From NCBI GenBank assembly GCA_934358675.1, contig CAKRKX010000039.1:1-21442 (forward strand): a DNA stretch of 21,442 nucleotides, written 5' to 3'. The position numbers and the translations under genes are program-made. The notes below the pieces were generated by a model that did no database searches, was not told the origin of the DNA, and saw only the letters and a list, made by a program, of their open reading frames with translations. This document shows, one piece after another, positions 14,953 to 21,442 of the stretch (within the stretch, counting starts at the first letter, position 1; every line of letters begins with the position of its first letter). Source of the stretch: an uncultured Agathobacter sp. (GTDB lineage Bacteria; Bacillota; Clostridia; Lachnospirales; Lachnospiraceae).

Positions 14953-17900
14953 CTACTGATCTCTCAGATCCTTTTTCTTAAGCAGTGCGGACGTATCGAG
15001 TACCGCTTCCTCCTGCTTCTTTTTCTTCTTCGAAGTCCGTTTTGCCTTTGCAGATGCTTTCCTGCTTTCCGACTCATGCTGCGTTGTAGCTGTTGCAATA
15101 TCGGATGCATTTTCACCTGATGCGTCTGCACCGGTTGTCTTTGCATCCACGACGCCCTGTGCGGACTTCTTCTTATCAGAAGTTATTATAGCTTTATTCT
15201 TATGCTTCGTCCAGCGACTCTTGATCCACCGGTACAACCGGCTGTCCTGCGGAACGAACGCAAATCTGCGCATCGCCACGTCCAGAAGGAACCAGAGGAT
15301 TGCAACGATCAGAAGCCACTTCGACAGATCGTACGCCGCGCGGGACGTCGTCTTTAATTTCTTCCAGAACGAATCACCCGGCTTTATCACCTTGCCGTAA
15401 CGGTTCACAAAACTAAGAAAACTCTCGTTGTCCGCCGCAAACTTGTACTCGTCCGAATACTGTGCGACCGCCGCCGTGGTGATGGCATTTTTCAGTTCGC
15501 CGTCATCGCTTCTTCGCACACTCAAATTATAGATACCCGGAATATCCGTATCGATCTTCGCCTCGTACTCGCCCGGTGCACGCGCCGGAAGCTTCACCGA
15601 GTGCGTCTCGCCGTCCGGATCAGTGTAGACCGCCTCGACCGTCGTGCGCTCTCCGTAATCCTGCGCCTTATAGTGAAGCGTTGTCACCTCGCCACTCGTC
15701 TGCACATCCAGAGAATCCTCGCCGAGTGCCGCATTGCCGGAACTGTAATCGATGATACGTTTCCAAAGCTGCACATAATCGTCATTTCCCGCAAATCCGG
15801 CGGTCCACTTGTTTGTCACATCCGTGTTCCATGCAACCGTGTGACCCAAACCGTACTGCATCACAGACAGGATCGGATCATCCTTGTCCGATGCAAAAAG
15901 CACATTTGCCGCGCTCTTCGGTGTTACGCTAATGTAGCCCTTGATCTTCGGTATGCCGTCCGCAAACAGCCCCCGCGTGATCGCGTTGGACGAATTGACG
16001 GCAAGCGAGAAGGTTCCGTTCTGGATATACGTCTCTCCGCTTAAGAGAACCTCCTGTGCGAAGATCTTCGGCATGTCGGTTCCGTTATCGCAGTAATAGT
16101 AACGTCCGCCACATCCACGCGCAACCTGCTCAAGCAGTGACTTATCCGAATACTCTCCGACTGCCACCGTCGAAAGAGTAACCCCTTTTTCCTTGTAATC
16201 ATTTATAATGCCCGCAAAGTTGCGGTCCTCACCCTGTCCATCCGTCAATAATACGACGTGCTTGATGTCTGCATCGCATTTTACGATCTCGCTTAATGCC
16301 GCATTTAACGCAGGCTTGATCGTTGTTCCTCCACCGTCCGGAATCGTCTCGATTCTCTTATGGATTGCGTCTTTGTCATCCACTTTTGTAATCGGAAGCT
16401 GCCAGTCGTAGCGGTCGTCGAACGTGACCACGCCGACATAGTCATTTTCTGTCAGTTCATCCACGGCATGGTTGGCAGCCGTGATCGCAAGATCCAGATT
16501 CGTTGCACCGGAATCGGAATCGCCTTCACCGGACATACTTCCCGAATGGTCAATGACCATGACCATCGCAAGGGACGGCACCTCATTCGTGCTGCGTGGC
16601 ATCATGTCGACCGGAAGAATATCCTCGAGGACCGTATTGCGGTACAGGCCCAGCCCGAAGCTCTCCTCTCCTCCGGCTGCCACCAGTCCGCAGCCGTAAT
16701 CCTTCACATAGGTATCGAGAAGATTGACAAACTCCTCCGGCAGATCGTCCATATGCACATTTTCCAGAATCACACTCTTGTATTTTAACAGGCCCTCAAG
16801 CGTTGTCGGTGCACCTGCCGACGGAACCACCTTGTAGTTGCATCCCGCACTGTCCAGAAGTGCCGCAAAATTCGTGGAATCCTCGTTTGCACCGCACACA
16901 ACGAGAACCTTCGGCAGCGAATCGATGACCGAGTAGGCGTTAAACGTGTTGTTCTCCTCGCACGTATCGCCTTTGGCATTCACTTTCACACTGAAACTTT
17001 CAATGTTCTCACCGGACACTTTCTGCTTTAACACAAACGAATTACTTCCCTTGTTCAGATGCACCGAAGTCGTGGACTTCTTCGCATTGCCCATCCAGAT
17101 TTCCAGATCCGCATCCGTCTCATAATTGCTCATCACGGAAACTGTCATGGAATACGCATCGCCCGCATACAGGTAACTCGGCATCTCCACATTGTCGATG
17201 TAAGCGTCCTTGCCCTGCGCCATATCGTAGACGACAGAGAGCAGTTCCACACCGCGCGTGAGGACAGCCGATGCCGTATTATCAATGTTTCCACGCGTCT
17301 GCCGTCCGTCCGTGAGAATCACGAGTCGTCCCGCACTGCCCTCCGGAATCATCGAAAGTCCGCGTGAGATGGCCTCCTCGAGATTGGTTGCTGTCCTATC
17401 CGGTGTCGAGAGGATGCCCGCAAAATGCTTTTCCTTCGTCACAAACTGTTCCACCATCGGCTTCTTGCCGAATGTCACGATGCCGTACTGGTTGCCGCCC
17501 GGCATCTGCTTGATGGCATCCCCGATATAACTGTCCATATCCGAGAGATTGGATTCATTGCTCGTCGAGGCATCCACAAGAAAAATCGTTGTATTGACAT
17601 CTGCCCGCTTCGGAACTGTGATTCCGATCGCCGCAAGCACAAGCAAAGCCAGACCGACAAGCCTCACACCGAGATAGAATTTACCACGATAGCGCATCTG
17701 CTTCACATACACAATCCACTCAAGGATCAGCAATAACAGGATCAGCACGATCACAAGGCTTCGCACAGATTTTCTCGTCATTCCGCTTTGCGCCGTCACA
17801 CCGTCTCCGGTCGATTTCGCGATAACGGAACCATCCGACTGCGTGCCTGTTGCAAAACGCACCACATACGACTCCGTCTTATCGCCCGCCGTAACCTCGT

Positions 17901-19464
17901 AGAGTCCCGCTTTATCCGTATTTGTTTCCAGTGTGCTGACATCCACATCGGACTGCGGATGGTACACGATCTTCTCGCCTGCCGTATACACATTCTGTGC
18001 CAGAAGGGAACTGTCATTTAAGAAGCTGAGCGCATTTGCCATAAAGACCGGGAACTCCGCCTGCAGCGGAAAATCCGACTCGCGCAGATCAAATCCGACT
18101 ACCACCACGCGCAGGCCATCGTGCTCGCCGTAATAACCGGCACACTTCTTTCCTGCCCACAGGAATCCGGTCGCCCACTCCGGCACCTCGTAGGTGTACG
18201 TCTCATTCACACCGATGGTAAAATCCTTGATTCCCGATGTAATCTCAGTATCCGACACGGTCAAAGCAACATGCTCCTCCCTGCCGGTGGCATCCGTCGC
18301 ATCGGCAAACACGATGCGGCTTAACGCTTCCTTCTGCTGATCGGCAGTTCCCGCGTCGTAGATGCGCGCTCTCGTATCGTCCGCCTCAAGTGTGCTCTCA
18401 CTCTTCGCCTGCACCAGACTCTCTCCGCTGACCGCCTCATACGCTTTTGCGATATAAGTATTGCCTTTGCCGATCAGTACCGCATCGTACTTTGCCGCCT
18501 GACTTGCGATCGCATAGGTTACATTGTCTGCGAGAAGCGAATCCTTCGCCTCACTTCCGGCAAAACGGATCGCAGAAATCTCGCTTTTGAGCGGCTTTCC
18601 GTCCCAGTCAAGATTTTCAAATAATGCAGTATAGCTCTCCTTTGCCGGAACCGTCACGCTGCGCACAGCGATCGTCGCATCGCCCTCATACAACGACACC
18701 TCAAGTGTTGCCTCTTTGTCACTGTAATTGGTCACCCCCGCTGCCGCCTGATAGCCGTTCTCATCCTTCACGCAGGAGAGAAAATCATTCGACACATTCT
18801 CCCCCGCATCGCCCATCACACAGACACTCGCATCGAAACGCTGCACGAGCGCATCGGTATCTGCCGCACCGATGCCGTCCGTGTAAACCAGAACCGATGT
18901 CTTTTTGTTCTCTTCCTGCTGGCTGCTCAGCGCATCGACCGTATCCTCCACACTCGAAAGACTTCCGTCCGAATCGCTCGCCTTAACACCATCGAGCACC
19001 TGACTTAACTGTCGGCTGTCCGTCACGCCCACCGCAAGAAGTTCCGTCTCATTCGCATGCGCCGTCACAATGGAAAATGTACTTCCCGGGGAATCGGCGA
19101 TCTCCTGTCGTATCGCATCCTTAGCCAGATCCAGACGCGTTTTTCCGCTTTCATCCACATGCTGCATACTTCCGCTCGTATCGAGCACCATGATCACATT
19201 GGCATTTGCATTGCCTTTACGGTTAATGTACGGTGTCATAAGTGCCAGCACGAGAAGCAGCGCGATCACGATCTGCAGATACATCAGTATATTGTGCAGA
19301 AATTTCTCCAGAAACGTCTTCGACTGTCGATTGACAAAAAGCTTATTCCACAACAGGTTCGAAGAGATCTTCGTGTCTTTCCCCTTCGGAATAAGCAGAT
19401 AAAAAATGATGATGATCGGCACAGCCAGCAGAAACGCCAGCGGCCACAAACTCTCAAATGTCAT
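14953..19464 (-). CDS. Giant membrane protein with three VWA domains
   Basis: This 1503-residue protein looks like two BatA/BatB-type proteins joined end to end. First half: a BatA-like N-terminus with two membrane helices (about 8-25 and 58-78), VWA domain 1 with metal-site DTSGS at 95-99, then a long extracytoplasmic region. Second half: helices at about 568-588 and 599-617, VWA domain 2 with DASTS at 631-635 and LTDGR at 717-721. A glutamine-amidotransferase-like fold follows (about 850-955, VLVVCGANEDS and GLVAAGGEESFG). VWA domain 3 has DHSGS at 972-976 and LTDGQ at 1073-1077. A last helix (about 1381-1398) precedes a lysine-rich cytoplasmic tail. All three metal sites look intact. Start ATG 19464 has GAGGG upstream and overlaps DUF58 by 11 bases. 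The role with MoxR is inferred: membrane-associated assembly or stress machinery. Confidence 0.9.
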   Translation of the reverse strand: MTFESLWPLAFLLAVPIIIIFYLLIPKGKDTKISSNLLWNKLFVNRQSKTFLEKFLHNILMYLQIVIALLLVLALMTPYINRKGNANANVIMVLDTSGSMQHVDESGKTRLDLAKDAIRQEIADSPGSTFSIVTAHANETELLAVGVTDSRQLSQVLDGVKASDSDGSLSSVEDTVDALSSQQEENKKTSVLVYTDGIGAADTDALVQRFDASVCVMGDAGENVSNDFLSCVKDENGYQAAAGVTNYSDKEATLEVSLYEGDATIAVRSVTVPAKESYTALFENLDWDGKPLKSEISAIRFAGSEAKDSLLADNVTYAIASQAAKYDAVLIGKGNTYIAKAYEAVSGESLVQAKSESTLEADDTRARIYDAGTADQQKEALSRIVFADATDATGREEHVALTVSDTEITSGIKDFTIGVNETYTYEVPEWATGFLWAGKKCAGYYGEHDGLRVVVVGFDLRESDFPLQAEFPVFMANALSFLNDSSLLAQNVYTAGEKIVYHPQSDVDVSTLETNTDKAGLYEVTAGDKTESYVVRFATGTQSDGSVIAKSTGDGVTAQSGMTRKSVRSLVIVLILLLLILEWIVYVKQMRYRGKFYLGVRLVGLALLVLAAIGITVPKRADVNTTIFLVDASTSNESNLSDMDSYIGDAIKQMPGGNQYGIVTFGKKPMVEQFVTKEKHFAGILSTPDRTATNLEEAISRGLSMIPEGSAGRLVILTDGRQTRGNIDNTASAVLTRGVELLSVVYDMAQGKDAYIDNVEMPSYLYAGDAYSMTVSVMSNYETDADLEIWMGNAKKSTTSVHLNKGSNSFVLKQKVSGENIESFSVKVNAKGDTCEENNTFNAYSVIDSLPKVLVVCGANEDSTNFAALLDSAGCNYKVVPSAGAPTTLEGLLKYKSVILENVHMDDLPEEFVNLLDTYVKDYGCGLVAAGGEESFGLGLYRNTVLEDILPVDMMPRSTNEVPSLAMVMVIDHSGSMSGEGDSDSGATNLDLAITAANHAVDELTENDYVGVVTFDDRYDWQLPITKVDDKDAIHKRIETIPDGGGTTIKPALNAALSEIVKCDADIKHVVLLTDGQGEDRNFAGIINDYKEKGVTLSTVAVGEYSDKSLLEQVARGCGGRYYYCDNGTDMPKIFAQEVLLSGETYIQNGTFSLAVNSSNAITRGLFADGIPKIKGYISVTPKSAANVLFASDKDDPILSVMQYGLGHTVAWNTDVTNKWTAGFAGNDDYVQLWKRIIDYSSGNAALGEDSLDVQTSGEVTTLHYKAQDYGERTTVEAVYTDPDGETHSVKLPARAPGEYEAKIDTDIPGIYNLSVRRSDDGELKNAITTAAVAQYSDEYKFAADNESFLSFVNRYGKVIKPGDSFWKKLKTTSRAAYDLSKWLLIVAILWFLLDVAMRRFAFVPQDSRLYRWIKSRWTKHKNKAIITSDKKKSAQGVVDAKTTGADASGENASDIATATTQHESESRKASAKAKRTSKKKKKQEEAVLDTSALLKKKDLRDQ

Positions 19465-20332
19465 ATAATACCCTCAAATCTTCATAGATCAGCTTCTTGT
19501 GATCTCTTGTCGTGTCGCACAACACATATGCGCCGCCACCTGCCGCACAGCCTTTTTTCAGGCGCGAAGTCAGGCGGGACAGTTCCCGCTCATACGCCTC
19601 GATTGCCTGCGCGTCCATCGTGACGCGAAGCTTCTGCTGCGTCTCCATATCAATAAGATTGCGCGTGCCCTCCATATCGATATGCAGTTCCTCACCCGCA
19701 AGCGTCTGCAACATGACCGGGCGCTGTTTGCGGTATCTTAAGTATTGCAGCATCTTCTCATACGAGCGGTCGTCCTCCTCTAAAAGAGGCTCCTGCAGAA
19801 AGTCACTGATCACGACCGTAACCCCTGCCCCGCCGAGCGGAATCTTCTGCACGCAGGAAAGCAGTTCACTCTCCCCGTCAAAGCTGCGGTTCTCCAGCCA
19901 GTGGATCACACGCGGAAAACTTTTCTTTCCCCCACCGAGTGAGAGTGGACGCATCAGTTCCACCGTATCGACAAGCACCACGCGGTCCATATTCGACAGC
20001 GCGATATATGCCACCACCGCCGCAAGCATCGTGGCAAGCTCGGATTTCTTCTCGTTTCCGTAAGCCATCGACGCACTCGTATCAAGAAGCACCGTAACGA
20101 CAGCTTCCTTCTCTTCCATATATTCCCGAATGTACATGCGGTCCAGTCTTGCATACACATTCCAGTCAAGGCGTCGCAGATCGTCCCCCGGCATGTACTC
20201 ACGGAAATCCGAAAACTCCGCCGAGATACCTTTCTGCACCGACTTGCGGTTTCCGGACATATTCATACTGCTTTTGTGCGCCATCGCGAGCGAAAGCTGC
20301 GACAGCGTATTATAAAACTCTGAATCAAACAT
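19454..20332 (-). CDS. DUF58 domain protein (MoxR-associated)
   Basis: A 292-residue protein of the DUF58 family, whose members sit between MoxR ATPases and VWA proteins and have a VWA-like fold. The hallmark FSDFREYMPGDDLRRLDWNVYAR is at about 40-62, and the degenerate metal site DTSASM is at 84-89. No membrane segments are seen. Start ATG 20332 is chosen because GGGAGAGG lies just upstream and the protein then begins MFDSEFYNTLSQLSL, as in relatives; a longer TTG reading from 20398 adds 22 untypical, arginine-rich residues. It overlaps the VWA gene by 11 bases, indicating translational coupling. Likely a substrate or adaptor of the MoxR ATPase, by analogy. Confidence 0.93.
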   Translation of the reverse strand: MFDSEFYNTLSQLSLAMAHKSSMNMSGNRKSVQKGISAEFSDFREYMPGDDLRRLDWNVYARLDRMYIREYMEEKEAVVTVLLDTSASMAYGNEKKSELATMLAAVVAYIALSNMDRVVLVDTVELMRPLSLGGGKKSFPRVIHWLENRSFDGESELLSCVQKIPLGGAGVTVVISDFLQEPLLEEDDRSYEKMLQYLRYRKQRPVMLQTLAGEELHIDMEGTRNLIDMETQQKLRVTMDAQAIEAYERELSRLTSRLKKGCAAGGGAYVLCDTTRDHKKLIYEDLRVLYDI

Positions 20333-20352
20333 TGTTCCTCTCCCAGAACGCC

Positions 20353-20382
20353 GGCATCTGCATCTTTTCCGAAACAGATGCC
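20353..20382 (-). repeat. Hairpin between moxR and the DUF58 gene
   Basis: Perfect 8-base arms GGCATCTG (20353-20360) and CAGATGCC (20375-20382) around a 14-base loop, in the only sizeable gap (86 bases) of this operon. No T run follows on the minus strand, so it is not an intrinsic terminator. It may protect the upstream mRNA end or lower expression of the downstream genes. Confidence 0.5.
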
Positions 20383-20418
20383 TCGCCAACTTTGTCAATC
20401 AAAAACTTTTGAATCAGC

Positions 20419-21348
20419 TTACAGCAGTTTCTCGATAATCACATCCTCTGTCACCCCCTCAGAGATTGCATCGAAACTCAGCAGGATACGATGGCGCAAT
20501 ACCGGATATGCCACGCTTTTGACATCCTCAAACGCAACATTAAAACGTCCTTCCATAAACGCACGCGCACGCGCCGTACGGATGATCGCCTGTGCAGCAC
20601 GTGGGCTCGCGCCCTCTCTTATATACGGATTCTCCTTGTGTGTTGCCATCACAAGATCGAGAATATAGTCCATGACCGCGTCCGCAATCGGAATCTGTGC
20701 AACGAGACTTCTTGCGGTAAGCAGTTCCTCTCCGCTCATGATCGAGGTAATCTGTGGCTTGTCTGTGCCCTCCGTCAGATTGACAATCCCGCGCAGCTCC
20801 TCCTTATCCGGAAAAGGCACTAAGATCTTGAATAAGAAACGGTCAAGCTGTGCCTCCGGAAGCGGATAGGTTCCCTCCTGCTCGATCGGGTTCTGCGTTG
20901 CGAGCACCAGAAACGGCTCGTCCAGTTTATGGCTCTCCGTTCCGACCGTAACCGTGTGCTCCTGCATCGCCTCAAGTAAGGCTGACTGCGTCTTTGGCGT
21001 CGCACGATTGATCTCGTCCGCAAGTACCAGATTGGCAAAGATAGGTCCCTTCTCAAATCGGAAGCTGCTTCTTCCGTCTTCCTTTACCATAATGTTCGTT
21101 CCGGTGACATCACTCGGCATCAGATCCGGCGTAAACTGAATACGCTTGAACGTAAGCGCCAACACCTCACTGATTGTGCGCACAAGCATCGTCTTGCCAA
21201 GTCCCGGCATACCCTCAAGCAGTACATTACCGCCTGCGAGCATTGCAAGCATGACCTGGCGGATCACGTCTTTCTGACCGATGATGCCTTTGCCGATCTC
21301 CTGCTCGCACTGTATGATTTTGTTCTGGTAGCTTTCAAATTCTGTCAT
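20419..21348 (-). CDS. MoxR-family AAA+ ATPase
   Basis: A 309-residue AAA+ ATPase of the MoxR group (AAA_3 and C-terminal lid), thought to act as a chaperone-like motor on VWA-containing partners. Walker A GMPGLGKT is at 46-53, Walker B LVLADEIN at 107-114, followed by RATPKTQSALLEAMQE. Sensor ATQNPIEQEGTYPLPEAQLDRF is at about 150-171, and ASPRAAQAI lies in the lid. Start ATG 21348 has GGAG 5 bases upstream; the longer GTG reading from 21366 would contain that ribosome site. The DUF58 and VWA genes follow on the same strand, the classic MoxR cluster. It starts 10 bases after the stop of the partial gene at the window edge. Confidence 0.96.
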   Translation of the reverse strand: MTEFESYQNKIIQCEQEIGKGIIGQKDVIRQVMLAMLAGGNVLLEGMPGLGKTMLVRTISEVLALTFKRIQFTPDLMPSDVTGTNIMVKEDGRSSFRFEKGPIFANLVLADEINRATPKTQSALLEAMQEHTVTVGTESHKLDEPFLVLATQNPIEQEGTYPLPEAQLDRFLFKILVPFPDKEELRGIVNLTEGTDKPQITSIMSGEELLTARSLVAQIPIADAVMDYILDLVMATHKENPYIREGASPRAAQAIIRTARARAFMEGRFNVAFEDVKSVAYPVLRHRILLSFDAISEGVTEDVIIEKLL

Positions 21349-21358
21349 AGTTTCTCCT

Positions 21359-21442
21359 TTATTCACTCAGATTCTTAAAATAATCTTTGATCACATCTTC
21401 CATTCCGCTCGGATAGCGGCCGGAAGAAATTCCCTCATAAGC
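21359..21442 (-). CDS. 3' end of an unidentified gene upstream of moxR
   Basis: The last 27 codons and TAA stop of an open frame entering from the right edge, ending GMEDVIKDYFKNLSE. It is in frame to the window edge, and its stop lies 10 bases before the moxR start, overlapping the moxR ribosome region, so it is very likely the preceding gene of the same operon. The fragment is too short to assign a family. In comparable clusters this position is often held by a hypothetical membrane or DUF4129-type protein, but nothing here proves that. Confidence 0.7.
   Translation of the reverse strand, partial: AYEGISSGRYPSGMEDVIKDYFKNLSE

Noticed and set aside
20333..20398. Longer DUF58 protein starting at TTG 20398
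   Set aside because: The extra 22 residues are arginine-rich and untypical, they cover the hairpin, and a good ribosome site precedes ATG 20332.

Overview
The window looks like a chromosomal segment from a spore-forming Firmicute of the class Clostridia, most likely a Lachnospiraceae member of the Roseburia/Agathobacter type. The grounds are moderate GC content, strong GGAGG ribosome sites, frequent GTG/TTG starts, a complete spoIIIA sporulation operon and Firmicute-style LexA and sigma-A sites. No alignment was run, so the genus is a guess. Every gene I support is on the minus strand, so the description below follows transcription from the right end to the left end.

Right end (21442 to 13200): the last 27 codons of an unidentified gene, then a MoxR AAA+ ATPase, a DUF58 protein, a 1503-residue membrane protein with three von Willebrand A (VWA) domains, and a P-loop ATPase of the Pfam ABC_ATPase/MRB1590-like family. 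Spacing is tight except for 86 bases with a hairpin before DUF58, so this reads as one operon. MoxR-DUF58-VWA clusters are thought to be chaperone or metal-insertion-like machines at the membrane.

Middle (13199 to 9427): a gene with its own sigma-A promoter and structured leader encodes a GGDEF protein whose N-terminal half resembles an ECF-transporter S-component (vitamin-binding membrane subunit). It is followed by argS, whose promoter overlaps the GGDEF stop codon and which ends at a clear intrinsic terminator. Between argS and spoIIIAA lies a roughly 350-base, nearly complete imperfect palindrome that encodes nothing convincing and looks like a MITE-type element. It may supply the spoIIIA promoter.

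Left half (9406 to 1): spoIIIAA-AB-AC-AD-AE-AF-AG-AH, the mother-cell half of the forespore feeding channel. Next come prfC (release factor 3) and trxA, with their own promoter, an inverted repeat at the start site and a terminator. Then recA-recX with a promoter and LexA box, and finally the 5' half of rny (RNase Y) with its own promoter.

The most unusual items are the palindromic element with matching outward promoter-like motifs at its ends, the S-component-GGDEF fusion with its leader, and the triple-VWA fusion.
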